Positions 20,095-33,502 of a DNA stretch of 64,000 nt are shown piece by piece. Every line of letters begins with the position of its first letter. Within the stretch, counting starts at the first letter, position 1. Under the pieces are notes generated by a model. That model saw only the letters and a list, made by a program, of their open reading frames with translations. It was not told the DNA's origin and did no database searches. Source of the stretch: Telmatactis stephensoni (Eukaryota > Cnidaria > Anthozoa > Actiniaria > Isophelliidae); the NCBI GenBank assembly GCA_029948255.1, contig JALIZF010001796.1, forward strand, positions 420,001 to 484,000. The letters run 5' to 3'. The position numbers and the translations under genes are program-made.

Positions 20095-23000
20095 ATGGCG
20101 GACACGAGGTTGTATGATTTGCTTGGAGTCTCTCCTAATGCCTCTGATGCTGACATAAAGAAGGTAATAAATACAAATATGACAACAAATTCATATTCAT
20201 GGATCTTTGCTTGATTTGTGAAATTCACTTTTTGGACTCAAACAGCCCTGTTTTATCGTTATATTTGACTCTTTTCTCACAAAGGCGTACAGGAAGCTCG
20301 CAAAAGAACTTCATCCCGATAAAAATCCCGAAACCGGCGAGAAGGTACAGTAGGTTTTTATTCGTCGTGTTGCTGTGATCGCGTTCTGATTCTAAGAAAT
20401 AAATGAATGTTTTAGTTTAAAGACATCAGCTTTGCTTACGATGTTCTGTCAAACCCAGAGAAGCGAGATCTCTACGACAGGTATGGCGAGAAAGGCTTGC
20501 GTGAAGGACCCTCAGCTGGTAAGTCACAACTGTTGACTATTGATTTCTACTTGAATATATCTTACATGGAATATTTTTGAATATATACCTTTAATAATGA
20601 TATGCTGTAGTAGTTAAAGAATTGGTTAAACGAAATCTAATTAGTAATTTATTTATTGAAATCCTTTGTTTAACAAATTTGCAACATTTGTCAAAATTGA
20701 ACTTTGTCATTATAATTATTTTCCTTGTTGTAGGAGGGTTTGAGGATATTATTTCTCACATATTTGGTGGTGGTGGATTTGGTGGCGGTTTGTTTGGAGG
20801 TGAGCTGTGGCAGCATAACTAAAATAATGTTGTAATTACAATTGTTAATTGGATGATACTAGAAGAGAACATGAATGCAAGTCATTCATTGTTACATGTG
20901 TTCCTATTTGAAGAGGAAATAAGACTGGGTTCACACAAGAACATAAGCATAGAACATAAGAACATAGAACATAAGCACAAGAGAAAACTTTCCTTTGTCT
21001 TGTGTTTGTCTCTAATAATGCTTATGGAGGGGGTGAAAGGGAGGTTTGAAAAGCACAATAATGCAAAGAAAATCAAGGAAATGCCACAACAAAAATCATC
21101 AAAATCCTAAAACTTAAAACTGTGTATGGCATCTAAAGTCTAATATGGTATTACTGTGGTAAAATTTTGAAATTACCAATATATGGAACAAAAAATAGCC
21201 TGATACTGCATTACCACAATCCATTACATCCCCCTTGTTATGTTGTTGTGTGAACTGGGTCTAACTTGCTATGACTTGCATTCTCAATATCATGCTACCT
21301 GCATAATTGACTGTGCTTGAATCACTTAGTTACCAATAATGGTGTTTGTTGTTACTAACACTAGTACATGAATGTATTTGATACACACATGCTTGTTGAA
21401 AAGATTCTGTTCTAGGCAAGGAGTCTTTTCCACAATCCTGTGTCATTTTAGCTCTTCAGAAAATTAAATTAAATAATTATTAAATTGTTACATGTAAGTG
21501 ATTACATCAAGGCTAAAATGTTAATACAAAAATGAAAATAATCATTAATAATTAAACCAGGTTTTGGTGGACCTGGCATGAGAAATAGAAGAAGAAGAGG
21601 GGAAGACATGTTTCATCCTCTAAAGTAGGTCAACTTGATGATACTATGATATTTGATATTTCTATTCCCATCTAGAGCAGACTTTGAGTGTGAAATAAAC
21701 CAAGCTATCCTGTGGCCATGCTGTTTGTCTATACTGTAAAGACATTTGAGTTGCCTGCTGTAAGCATGCAATGCAGTTTTGAGTCCTATGAAATGTATGC
21801 TCTATGTGGCAAAAAGCCTAACCTAAACTATGACCATGATTTCTGTGCTTTTGTCCTTGCTGTCCTCTTGATGTACTTTTGTCCTGATGTATTTTAAAGC
21901 AGTTGCCATATAACTAGGAGACATGCTCTGGTATGCCAGGAATTTGGAATGTCTTTTTAGACATCAGACATGGTCATAGTACACACATACTAAAACTAGA
22001 CAAATTACAGTCAACCTGCCCAACAGTCAACTTGCCTGAATCAAGTACTGAATTCTTCCAAGGTTTTCCCAGATAGCTAAATTTTTAATAATAAGTAATA
22101 ACAGATATAATCAGTGTTATTTTTATAGACATCAGAGTGCATTTATTGCATATGCTGATGTCAGAGTTTATCAGAAGTTTGGGCAAGTTTACTCTCGGGC
22201 AAGTTAATGTGATACTCTCTAGATTGTACACTTACAGTCACTGGATAATGGCTTAGACAAAACCAATAGATAGTTACTCCTACTCTATGTATACTCTTGG
22301 AGTTTACTCACCCTTAGGACAGGCAAAGTGCTAACCACTGTTAACAAGAGTATGTGTCTGCTATAAAGAACTTGTCTGTCAAACTAAGAGGAAACATTTC
22401 TAGAAGAAGCATAGTTTTTGTTGATTATTTGTTTTACTTTGTGTTTTGATAGAGTCACACTTGAAGACTTATACAATGGCAAAACAACAAAACTACAACT
22501 CAGTAAAAATGTTATATGTCCAACTTGTAATGGGTAAGTATCAACATTTCATCTTAATATGAAATTTCCACCCCAATCAGTATCCTTTATGATTCCATGA
22601 TTTCCTGTGATATACTAGTTCAGTGGCAAAACTAGGATTTTTTGGAGCTACACACAGCCACTAAGTTGTCATCCCAATTCCCCAGTTGATCAAAAGTTTG
22701 CTAGTATTTTCCCAGCTTTTCAGGTATTCACATGTGTACATTAAGGTAACTACTGTGGAAGATATGATTAATAAAGTTATTGGATGAGATGAAATAGTTC
22801 TTCACCAATCCACGGAATTGGTTGTCATTGTTACAAGTCATTGAGAGATTATTGCTTGTTACTACTGTTTGAATCTACTGGCTTATACGTCAAGTACTCT
22901 TTTTGACTCTCTACTTGCATGTACCATTTTGTATGCAAGGCTTGTGCCAAGCTTGTATATGTGCCAAGTTTTTGTTCTAGTAGCCCCAAATGGCTCAAAT

Positions 23001-26000
23001 ACTAACTTTCAATTTTGAGGGCCCAAAGGGAAAGTCTTGATAATACATGTTTCTTTGTATATTATATGTGTATAAATATAGTGTATGTTTGTGTGTATAT
23101 CAGGGCTGGTGGTAAAAGTGGAGCTATGAGAACATGCAGTGGGTGTAAAGGGAGAGGAGTTAAAGTCACCATTAGATCAATAGGACCAGGAATGGTACAA
23201 CAAATGCAGTCAACGTGTAATGATTGTTATGGAGAAGGTAAATCAATGATCCTAAATCAAACTTAGTGTATTATACTTGACCAGTAGATTGAGGGGCACC
23301 TTGACCTTCAGCCTTGGAATTTGACATATTGCTCTGCATTACATGCAAATATTTGCAAATTTTGGGATGTTTGGACTCAAATTCAGTGTATGCTGATAGC
23401 AAACACGTGGGAAATATTGAAATTGTTCAGCATGTGAAAGTGGATGGTAGTCTAAAGATTGTCTTAATGCAAGGCAACCTTTCATGTGTCACAGTCTCCT
23501 AGATATGCTCTCCTGACTTGACTGTATAGGTGGTGTCTTTTGTCATTACACTCTTCTTGAATTACAGCCTTTTGGACAACATGACTGCAGTAGATTGTCC
23601 CTCACATGGAAAATTTCAAACCTAAAATACTTTCAAACCATTGATTTAGACAACTTGAATAGATATTCTTACATATACATATTAGTTTGTAATAAATATT
23701 ACATTCTACATAATAAAATAGTAATAATTATTAATATGCATTGTTCAACAGGATTATACCTAATGTCATATTAATGTTTTGTTTATAGGTGAGGTTATCA
23801 ACCCTAAAGACAGATGTAAAAAATGTGAAGGAAAAAAGGTTGTCAAAGAAAGCAAAATATTAGAGGTAATTAAACTGGATAAATAATCATTCCACAGGAA
23901 TGGAAAACAAGGAACAGCGACATTATTTATTTTCTTTATATCAAGGTTCATGTTGACAAAGGAATGAGTGACAACCAAAAAATAACTTTCCGTGGTGAGG
24001 GAGATCAAGAGGTTTGTAAATCATAAAACACTTTTGACAATTAATAATAATAGATAATAACTGTTAATATTAATAATAAATAATAACTATTAAGTGTCTG
24101 ATGTCTTCTTGCACTTGTGCACTAACTAGGGGGCACTGTACTGTCACACATACTACCTCTACATTCTTACAGCATATTCTATGCATACAACACTCAGGTC
24201 ACTGGTTCATTTTTACTGACAGAGGAAAACCTGATGACTTGGAACTTGAGGCAAGGGAGAGAATGAACTAACAAACTTTAGACAAGGGAGAGAATGAACT
24301 AACAAACTTGAGGCAAGGGAGAGAATGAACTAACAAACTTGAGGCAAGGGAGAGAATGAACTAACAAACTCAAGTCACATTATACTGAGAAATGAACCTT
24401 GGACCACTGAGGTGACAGACTGATACTCTCACTGCTCAGCCACCCTTGTGTCCCTTTGTTATTTAACATGTGTTTAACTGTTTCATCATGAGTTATAACT
24501 ACATGATTATGTGTAACTTTTCAGCCCAATGTAGAGCCTGGGGACATAATTTTAATACTGCAACAAAAAGACCACGATACATTCACACGGCAGGGTGAAG
24601 ATTTGTACATGACAAAAGACATTGGCCTTGTTGAATCTTTGTGTGGTTTTCAAATGGTTATCAAGCACTTGGATGGGAGAGATCTTGTCATCAATTACCC
24701 TAAAGGCAGTGTCATTGAACCAGGTATGTCCAGCAGCATTGCATTGTCATATTTGCTTGTTTAAGCACCATGGCACTTCTTAAGTTTTGGGGGTTGATTG
24801 ATTGATTGATAGAGTTAATCTCTATTGCTTTAGTGAAAAGTAAGTTAATGGTTAATAGGCATACGCTAATAAGCAATCAGCCAAGTTTTTCTTTATATCG
24901 GCTGTATATATACTTATAATTTAAACCATTGAATAGTTTGGGGTTTTTTCCCCCTAAGGTTGGTTACGTTAAGTTTTTATTTTATTATTATTATTTACTT
25001 TATTTTTGTCTATTTTAATATTTTAGTCAAGTGCATTTGATTATACTTATAGAAAATGCACTATATAAATATTAAATAGTATTATTATTATTAATATTAT
25101 TATTGATTGATTGATTCATTCATTCATTCATTTAGCTGATTATCTTTCTATCTATTGATATTGATGTTGATTAATATTGAAGTTTATTTTACCAATATTA
25201 CCATTTGTATGTTTGATTAGATTGTCTACGTGGTGTCTTGAATGAGGGCATGCCATTGTACAGAAGTCCAAATGAAAAAGGAAATCTTTACATTCGATTC
25301 AATATTGTTTTTCCTCCTGACAATTTCTTAGAAGCTCCAAAACTACAGGTAAGCAGAAAGAAACCTTGTACAGTTGAAACTCTTGTAAGCAACCACCTCT
25401 GGAATTTGTATAGGTTACAACTAGAGACGAGGAAAATGTGTTCTCATATTCTCATAAGTGACCACGCTTTAGAACAATAGAGACTGGTCATTTAGTGTGA
25501 GCTACAGTAAAATGTTGCAGTTATTAGCCTGCTATAGAAGATTCCCATTCTAAATTCATATAAAGAGTTTGAAATAAACTTGAAATCATTGTTCCTGTGT
25601 TCAGAATGCACATAATTGACCACAAACTACTATATACACCTGGGCTAATGGTTGCTCAAGAGATCCTGAAAACAAGACTAGTTTGTAATTCCAAATAGTG
25701 GACATGGTTCCCTACAAGAGTGGTCACCTATGAGAGCTTTTTATTGAGTGATTTAACAATGGTGGTTGTTACTAGAGCTGATCACTTATGAGAGTGGTTG
25801 CAAGGAGAGCTTAGACTGTATCTATTTTGTTATAGTATTGAAACTGCAGGCAGGATTCATTGTAATTTTATGTACAGTGTAAAATGGTTGACTCGATAAA
25901 GCATCCATTTCCATCAGCTGATTTTACCAAGTAAATGCAGTATAAATCTTGTTAACTAAGTATCATACTTTATTTGTGGATGACTATTTTGAAGTTTATG

Positions 26001-26886
26001 CAGGGTTATCAGCTTTAGTTTTTTAGTATAAACAATTAAACAAAGGAGTGGCTGACTAGGATTCTTAAGAGAAGTAAGAGTTAATTACCTCAAACCTTGG
26101 CTTTTAGCCATGTACACCTTGAGGGCTGTAGGCCCAATAAAAGCGAAGGTTTGAGGTAATTAACTGGCTTATTATATAATTGAGGAGGTTTTCATACAAA
26201 AACAATCCCAAATGATCTTAATGGTCTGATCATTGTCACTGAATTCCCAGAAAGAAATATTGCTTTCCAATTCTATTCACAGTGAAGTTAACAAACTTTA
26301 ATTATTATAACAGACAAAGCGATTTTGTGCTAATGAGTTTCCATCAGTTAGCTCAGTAGTATAGAGGTTAAAGGTGGGTTTAGGTATGCAGAAGGTCTTG
26401 GGTTCGAATCCTAAAGTTATTTATCAACAGATTTTTTTTTCACTGCATGATTTTGGGACTCAGGGGAAAATTTCTAAGTCTAATATCCAAATGTAGATGA
26501 CCTAGGGAAGTATGGGACCAGGGCAATATTTGTATAAAGCCCTTGTACGAGGGCAATATCTGTATAAAGCCCTTGAATTCATAATGACCAGGGAAATACA
26601 GGATACAAAGACCTACAATTGACAAAGAAAACTGACTCAATCACATATTAAGTTCTAGTTGTTTAAATATTTTTGCAAACGTGGATGTTATGTTGTTTTT
26701 TAGGAACTTGAAGCACTTCTTCCTCCTCGACCAAAACTTCCCACTGTTGGTGAAGAAGCAATGGAAGTCACCTTAGAACCTTTTGACCCCAAAAGCAATG
26801 AGGGAAGACGCCAACGTGAAGTATATGATGACGACAGTGATGATGAGGCTGGTGGACCTTCTCATGTGCAATGTGCACAGCAGTAA
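20095..26886 (+). CDS. DNAJA2: DNAJA2-like type I Hsp40 co-chaperone, 12 exons
   Basis: Exons are 20095-20163, 20285-20344, 20416-20518, 20734-20799, 21561-21624, 22453-22533, 23104-23237, 23789-23865, 23946-24011, 24525-24723, 25221-25348 and 26704-26886. All introns are GT-AG and the phases fit; the protein is 409 aa. The J domain has [12 protein letters not shown] with the HPD triad. A Gly/Phe-rich linker ([15 protein letters not shown]) follows. The zinc-finger region has [22 protein letters not shown] and CKKCEGKK. The two substrate-binding domains follow. The tail is acidic (YDDDSDDE) and ends VQCAQQ, a CaaX box for farnesylation, as in DNAJA2 and its relatives. It stimulates Hsp70 ATPase and delivers clients in the cytosol. 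A CRE-like site is 30 bp upstream of the start. Confidence 0.96.
24245..24372. repeat. About 37-bp tandem repeat in DNAJA2 intron 9
   Basis: Three to four copies contain gaggcaagggagagaatgaa followed by ctaacaaactt. The surrounding 24125-24460 looks like a diverged older repeat. Confidence 0.8.
25020..25135. repeat. Dispersed repeat end plus TTA and TTGA microsatellites
   Basis: The stretch has gcactatataaatattaaat followed by att and attg repeats. It looks like the complement of the tttatatagcgc repeat seen at 5412 and 39975. It lies in DNAJA2 intron 10. Confidence 0.45.
25371..25818. mobile_element. pogo/Tigger-like MITE, 448 bp
   Basis: The left end is cagttgaaactcttgtaagc and the right end, reversed, is cagtctaagctctccttgc. 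They are flanked by TA on both sides. CAGT termini with TA target sites fit pogo-type elements. It lies in DNAJA2 intron 11, directly behind the exon 11 donor. Confidence 0.6.
26088..26166. mobile_element. Small hairpin element
   Basis: The arms agttaattacctcaaacctt and aaggtttgaggtaattaact are inverted complements around a short loop. The whole is about 80 bp. Confidence 0.6.
26345..26416 (+). repeat. tRNA-derived SINE or tRNA pseudogene
   Basis: An A-box-like tagctcagtagta (26349) and a perfect B box gggttcgaatcc (26400-26411) are spaced as in a tRNA. The acceptor and anticodon stems are degraded, so this is not a working tRNA gene. It lies in DNAJA2 intron 11. Confidence 0.6.
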
Positions 26887-27929
26887 TTATCCTGTTTACC
26901 TGACATCTTGTGTTTGAATTCAATATAAATTATAACATACAGAGAAAAATGTAAATACATTTGATATGGATTCATTGTCAAATTTGCTAGTAGAATACTG
27001 TATACAGGATTAGAATCCTCTCTTTGACACTAGTTTGTTTGAAAACAAACAAAAATACTGTTAATAGTAAAGTCTGACCTAGGATGTTGGATATTAACTT
27101 CTTTTACTTGTAAGTTCTTGAAAATTGATTTTTGTTAAAATTATCAGACAATATGTGCATTTTAGCACCTGTTGAAAATATTCACAATTAGCTTAGCAAA
27201 CAGGGCTTGAAGAACAGGACTCTATGATTGCATAGTTATGTTCTGACACCATTTCACCCTTTTCCATGTTCTCTTCAAAATGTCTGAGTGTCACTGGGTA
27301 TTTTGAACACTTTTAGGAGAGGTCCCTGTAAAATTAGCATGTTATCTCTGACCAAACACTGAATTCTCCTTTAAAATAAAATCTTTTTTGGGAGAATGTA
27401 TACTCTGATCAGAGGGCACTTGAGTTGTTTTTGCACTAAGGCACGGTCTGCTTACATGTCCTATCATATTTGTTCAATCTGTCTTTGTCCACTGGATCCA
27501 TTACTGGAATTACATGTATTTTATCTTTGAAATGTAGAAAAGTGAACAAGAAGTATGTCACATACATACTGCTTGCTGATGTTTTTAGAGTAGATTTCAT
27601 ATAACTGTGAAAACCATGCAATGACAGTATGACAAGATTATGACAGAATGTTTTTATAGACATCATGGTACTGACACAGTCACTGTGTGGTGCAGTCCAT
27701 TTCACACTTGCACAAAATGCTTTAGTACCTCATAGTTGTACTGATCAAAGTCCTTATTATCACTCTAAATGATTCTCAATATCACAAGGGTTTGATTATA
27801 GCATTATACATTTGGACCTGGCACACCTTTTAACAGCTATAAATTCCATTAAAATGTACCAGGGTTGATTCAATAAAACTTTTACAAGCCTATCAAGTGT
27901 ATCTTTTTGGGGAGCTAAAACAACAAATG
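26887..27929. other. DNAJA2 3' flank up to the duplication boundary
   Basis: This is AT-rich sequence with probable 3' UTR after 26886. It contains a reversed copy of MITE family M1 (27588-27722). No gene is seen. Confidence 0.5.
27588..27722 (-). mobile_element. TA-flanked MITE family M1, reversed copy
   Basis: It begins gagtagatttcatataactg after TA (27586-27587), has tttttatagacatcatgg in the middle and ends near ccatttcacacttgcac. It is the complement of the copies at 14324 and 58576. Confidence 0.65.
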
Positions 27930-28376
27930 ACTACACTAGAAAAATGTGTGTGAAACTTTTATTGAATTGACTTCTGACTGTGGGAAATGAGATTTTCTTT
28001 GTGTAAATTAATCGTTCAGGAAAATACGAAGCAGCTGAGCTGCTTTTTCATTCCAGTAGTTATTTGGAAAGAAAATATTGAAAGCAAGTTGAGTTTGATG
28101 TTTAGTTTGTATCCCGCCATGGACAGCTTTATGCACCATTTGAAAATGATAACAGTTGAAGATCTGACATCTGAAACCAAGTAACTAGCTGCATTTATAT
28201 AATTGGTATATTACAAACAGTCACTCTGATTAGTCGAGAACCATGCATGATTACAGCTGTAGTAACACGCATAAACGATGTGAGAATCCTATGCACGCTG
28301 TGACTGGTTGAAATGTTTCAATGAATATTATATAAAACAGATTCTATTTTTCCATGGGTCTGTACTCTAGTAGATG

Positions 28377-28475
28377 CACAGAAGACATCAAAATGTGGCG
28401 AGAACAATAGTCATGCTACAAAACTTCATCTCGTGGTGTTACTTCTCACATTTTGATGTCATCTGTGTATCTATT
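28377..28475. mobile_element. Small hairpin element, unit A
   Basis: The arms cagaagacatcaaaatgtgg and ctcacattttgatgtcatctg are inverted complements. The same hairpin is in unit B at 44875-44972, so it predates the duplication. Confidence 0.6.
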
Positions 28476-28599
28476 AAAGATGCATGGAAAATGGAATGTG
28501 TTAAATTTTGATACATAGAAAGGCAAACTATGTAGTTTGCTGTATAAATTATGAGCTTTGAGGTAGAATAAAGGGACCCAATCCATTTCTCAAGTATAT

Positions 28600-29040
28600 T
28601 AAGGCACTTTTTAAAGGTACTTTTATGATGTCATGTGACTTGATGGCGTCATAATCAACAAATATTATATTGTAAACTTCAAAGTAAAATGCGGTCGTGA
28701 GTATAACTCAAGACTCCAAGACTGTCTTCCACTTAGCATTGTTGAGTAAATCAAATTTTAAAAGAAAACAGTGTGAAAGTCATGTGACCTGTTTGGGCTT
28801 TATCTCCCTAGAGAAACACTGTAGTCAGGTTTTGCTGGTTGTATGTTGTGAAGTACAATAAGGCTCGCAGTTAAGCATGGTTATTTTGGAGTCTTGAGTT
28901 ATACTTGCGACTGCATTTTAATTTGAAGTTTACAATATAATATTTGTTGATTATGACGTCATCAGGTCACCTGACATCATAAAAGTACCTTCAAAAAGTC
29001 AAGGACGTTGAGTTTAGTAGCTTATCAAAGAAAAATATTC
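28600..29040. mobile_element. Fold-back element with about 120-bp arms, unit A
   Basis: The left arm (tttttaaaggtacttttatgatg through gagtataactcaagactcc) pairs with the right arm (ggagtcttgagttatactt through cataaaagtaccttcaaaaag). The unit B copy (46500-47910) keeps a longer left end, aagctactaaactcaatgtcc, that matches the right end, so the unit A left end has been trimmed. Confidence 0.65.
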
Positions 29041-29237
29041 AGTTGAATCTTCTATGTCCTCAAAATAATTTTTTATCCGAATTTTAGTCAATCGACCCAC
29101 TTGAGTTTGTGTGACTGTTTTCGGGTCATCCACTACTGTTAGAACGAAGCTCACGATTTGTTAAATTAATGACAAAAACAAAGAATATGTAAATTACTCT
29201 GAACAAGGTCTTTTTGTTCTACTTGTCGCCTGTCGCA

Positions 29238-29315
29238 TTCCCTGCTAGCAGAGTCTCTCTCGTTACGGTCCTGCAATGAAAGAACCGTAACAAGAGAGAC
29301 TCTGCTAGCAGGGAA
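29238..29315. mobile_element. 78-bp hairpin MITE, absent from unit B
   Basis: The arms ttccctgctagcagagtctc and gagactctgctagcagggaa are near-perfect complements. They are flanked by 9-bp cctgtcgca and cctgtggca. The empty site is present in unit B at 48107-48115. A 9-bp duplication fits a Mutator-like source. Confidence 0.8.
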
Positions 29316-29804
29316 CCTGTGGCATTGTTTCCTTCCAACTGTAGTGTAATATTACTGCTGTTTTATTCAATATTATTCATTGTGACAAACCTCCTGGGAA
29401 ATGATCTGTTTTGAAACTTGTTGGATTATTGCTGTTTAAATTCCTTTGGGATATACTCATGAATTTTTTGAAGAGTGAAAACAGATAGTGAACAATCCTC
29501 AAGAGGTTTGTCACATTTGGGAAAACATGACAGATTAGGTGTATTGACTGCTTTTTCAATTATTTTCATTAGAAAAAATCAAAAATAAATGAATCACATT
29601 TGTCTCAGATTCAGATTAACAAAAGTCAACATTATTTTGAATGGGTGTATAGTCAATAATAAGCATGTTGAAATGAGTTCATCTGGTGCATGAAGACTGG
29701 ATAGTATTATCTGCTCAATCTGGATTTATTGAATAACAATCATTTTATAAGGATTTATTCAAAAGTATACTCCATTCTTAAATTATGTAGCTGAAAAAAC
29801 AGGA

Positions 29805-29985
29805 AAAATGTCAATTCCCAAATTGGGGCTTCCCTGGGTTTAAATTTAACTGGGAATCTGTTCTATTTTACTTGGGGAATCTGTAATACCCAAACTTGTA
29901 AAAAGAACAGATTCCCAGGGATTCTCTGGTTAGACCCAGGGAAGCCCCATGTTTGACCCAAGCTGGGAATTGACATTTTTTCCCC
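29805..29985. mobile_element. Hairpin element in unit A
   Basis: The arms tgtcaattcccaaattgggg with ttccctgggt, and acccagggaagcccca with ctgggaattgaca, are inverted complements. They enclose an internal pair gggaatctgttct/agaacagattccc. Confidence 0.65.
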
Positions 29986-30114
29986 GTGGTTGTCAAAGGG
30001 TCCTATGTGTTGTACTGCTCATATCTTGACTTACTGAATAAAGAAATTATTTGTCATGATGTTGATGATAATATAAAGTAGAGCTTTAGATGTGCAGTTG
30101 CCCTCATGGTGTTT

Positions 30115-30171
30115 CTTTTTTTTTTTTTTTTGGGGGGGGGGGGGGGAGGGGGGGGAGGGGGATTTTTCCCC
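30115..30171. repeat. Poly-T then G-rich tract
   Basis: Sixteen or so T residues run into about 14 G and further G-rich blocks, in the middle of the unit A intergenic region. Confidence 0.9.
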
Positions 30172-31274
30172 TAAAGCTTTAGAAGTCATCCAATTTGGGA
30201 TACATCAGACACGGGTAAATTAGCAAAACTGAGATTTTTATAGCAAACTGAGATTTTGTATGTTTTTATTGTTCCCTTTTAGAACCCTTTCACATCATAC
30301 ATTCTGGTTTTCTTGTGTTGGGAACTACGCAAATACCGAGATCACAGGAGGCCCAATCTCATATTACATTAACGATTACTAGAATTTATAAGGCTTTGTA
30401 TGGGAGATTGGTCTTTCTTCTATAACTGTGAAAAATGAATAAAACTAGACGCACACGTGCGTTCACTCGTGCCCTGGGAGCCCCTTTTAGCCGGAGAGGC
30501 TTCAATGACCGGCCCGTTCGTACTCTTCCCCGAACCGTTTCACGCATTCTTCACTTAACCGTAACATAATATAGACCTTTTTTGACCTTTCTAAAGAATA
30601 TCTGATTAGTCAATTTGTCTGTCAGCAGCTTAGTGTTTGCCTTTATCCCAACATGCAAAAATATACCAGTTTATTCAACTTTTTATTTCACTATATATCT
30701 CAATTGTTTGCTGTAAAGACTTCTACAACGACGTTTTTGACACAATAACAAATCGTGTATTTTTTCGTTCATGTTTCGGATGTTTTATCCATTACGTGAC
30801 CAAACGCATCAGGTCAAATAGAGCCTTGGTTCCATGAAAATATATACCTAAATACATTGTCTGGCCAGAATTGTGTTAAAATTCAATACAAAAACCTCTC
30901 AAGATCTCTTGAATGCTTGAATGAAAAATATAATTGACTTGCCTCTATGTGCGTTCGTTTAGCAACGTAGGGTGAGAAATTCGTAGATCTCCAGCTCAAA
31001 GGAATTGCTCTGAGTCGCGAGAGCTTCATCTTCAGTACTCCATTGAGAGTTCGATATTTGGTCAAAGTATTGGAGATCAAGCTCAAAATAACAGCCCATT
31101 CTGAAGCTCTTATAAGTGTCTAGGTATATCTCGAGTTAAAAGCTCCGTTTTCTATTGTCTCACTGCTGGAAAAGCCTGTCTCTGAAAGCAATTTTTTGGG
31201 CTGTCCGCCATCTTGCATTCCTAAAGTTCCTGACTGGCGTTCACTTCGAGGGCCTTCGAAGAGTTCGCACCAAA

Positions 31275-33408
31275 GGCAGCCCAGCCACTTCTCCTGACGA
31301 AGTTTATTTTAATAATTTATTTAGTTTTTTTATTTACTATTTTATTGATACGCAAAAAAGACAAAAAAATGCGCGCGCTTGTTTTAATTTGCTTGGCGCG
31401 CGCGCTCTTGTTATGCATGGGTTTCCTGTGGTAATATCCTCCCGATATCCCACGGGACGAGCGCGCGCTTGTTGTGAATGGGTTTCCTGTGGCGATCCCG
31501 CGGGACAAAGCTACTTTGTGAGAAGGTATGAAACACGGTCACGTGACAAAATACATTTTCGCTTGTATTTCACCAGCTAAGAAAGAAAATATCGATTTTT
31601 CTTCGAATATGTAAACAAAGTATTTATGTCCAAACAACTCAAAAGTTTGAGTGTTCAAAGTTTGTTATTTGACGAGAGTTTCACCTGGGAAGCTTTGACT
31701 CGCGATGGACGTATGTGTGCCCCAGGTTGATGGACACAACGCTCGGGATTTTTCACTCGTTGAGTTGTCGAGGAATGTCGGATAGCTATCGCGAGTACAC
31801 GAGAGTTTTCCGAAATGAAACCGAAATGAATGAAAAACGCTCACAAGTTTACTTGAAACGGTGCTGGTTTTGGACTAGAAAATCACTTCTTGGAATAAGT
31901 TTTTGAAAATGTCAAAAGCTTTTATGCTCATACAAGACTTCGAAACAATTCTTCACTGTAAATGAGCGGACCTTCAAGGTATTTGAGATAGTTTTATGAG
32001 TGATTTTTTGAAGTTTTGTTGTGTCGCTCACAGCTTCATGTACAATGCTAACAGTTTTGGACTGCAAAAATTACTTTTTTGGAGTGTTTTAGGACGCTTC
32101 ATAAGTTTTTATGTTCACATAAGATTTCGAAACAATTATTTATATGAAATGAGCTGATTTTCAAAATTATTAAGCTAATGTTAGGCATAAAATTTTGATT
32201 TTTTGTTGTGCATTTTGACACTCGGTCGGTGGTTCATTCTGACTCATAGAGAACAAAAACTTACTCCAGCTGAGAATTTGCAAAAAAATATATACAAGAA
32301 GATTGTAAGCAGTTCTAATCAGTTATAAACAGAAATAAAGTAAGTTTTGAAACTGTTATGTCTTTTTTGTTTTCTTGGGATTGAATTTGTTGGGCTTTGT
32401 ATGTTGATCGATTTATCTGGCTTCGATTTCAACCCATATCAATGAGGATGGTTCCTTTACTCTTTTAATATTCTTGTAAACCCAATATCTTCTCATTCCA
32501 GATTCAGTGGCTAGTGGTTTTTTTTTTTCCTTTTTCTGTGTACGGGAATGTCCACTTCGCGGTACGTCCTAGCTTGCGTTCATTCAATTAAGCTTATACC
32601 AGCTGTAGTTAAAACAGTTGTTGAATCTTTCTTTATATCCTCTATCGAAACGGATTTTCCTTCGCATCTTCTATAAGGCCCAGTTCAAACGTCGAACTTT
32701 TGCCGCGTCGAATGCATTGAAAACAATGGATAATTAGACGGCCTTCTTTGATGTTATTAGATTCGACGCGGCAAAAGTTCGACGTCTGAACTGGGCCTAA
32801 GTTTTCCATAACCTACAAGCCGGAATAACCAATTAAACTTAAGTAAGTTAATACTTTACTTAGCTAATACTTAGCTTATTTTCATGTGTCGATGTCCATA
32901 AGCTTATAATTAAGTTAGATTATTACAAGGTCCAAACCTAACTTACCATATACAACGACTAACTTCTTCGGTATCTCCACTACAACTTGTTGACATGACT
33001 TGTTCTTATAGTTAGGCAGAATTTATAAACAAATAAATTTGTTTATACAACGCAACTAAGGAAACTTGACAGATGTTTCAGCTTTCGAGCTTCGGAGACT
33101 GTTCGACTTACTTTACGATACTTCAACGAGTGAAAAATCCCGAGCGCTTCACGGAACTGTGTCCATCAACCTGGGGCACACATCCGTCCATCACGTGACT
33201 CGTGTTTCATACCTTCTCACAAACTACGCTTTGTCCCGCGGGATCGCCACAGGAAACCCATTCACAACAAGCGCGCGATGCTACCACAGGAAACCCATGC
33301 ATAACAAGCGCGCGCGCCAAGCAAATTAAACAAGCGCGCGCATTTTTTGTCTTTTTAATAAATTATTAAAATAAACATCCATTGTCAGGAGAAGTGGCTG
33401 GGCTGCCT
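31275..33408. mobile_element. Nested fold-back element, about 2.1 kb
   Basis: The arms begin ggcagcccagccacttctcc and end ggagaagtggctgggctgcc. They continue through gcgcgcgcttg-rich blocks and cacaggaaacccat motifs to tgatggacacaacgctcggg and its partner. No transposase frame is visible in the loop. Confidence 0.65.
32677..32797. mobile_element. 121-bp PIF/Harbinger-like MITE
   Basis: The ends ggcccagttcaaacgtcgaa and ttcgacgtctgaactgggcc form a long hairpin with gcggcaaaag. They are flanked by TAA on both sides (32674-32676, 32798-32800). It is nested in the loop of the 2.1-kb fold-back element. Confidence 0.75.
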
Positions 33409-33433
33409 GTGTTCTGATCTAACCTTCATGGTA

Positions 33434-33502
33434 TGTTCTTTGTGTTTTTATTGTTCTCTGGTCAGCCTGAAACCGCTACCAGAGAACAATAAAAACACAA
33501 AG
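33434..33502. repeat. Near-perfect hairpin upstream of PM20D2 copy A
   Basis: The arms ctttgtgtttttattgttct and agaacaataaaaacacaaag are complementary around a short loop containing cagcctgaaaccgct. Confidence 0.7.

Noticed and set aside
26345..26416. Functional tRNA gene
   Set aside because: The B box is good, but the acceptor and anticodon stems do not pair.
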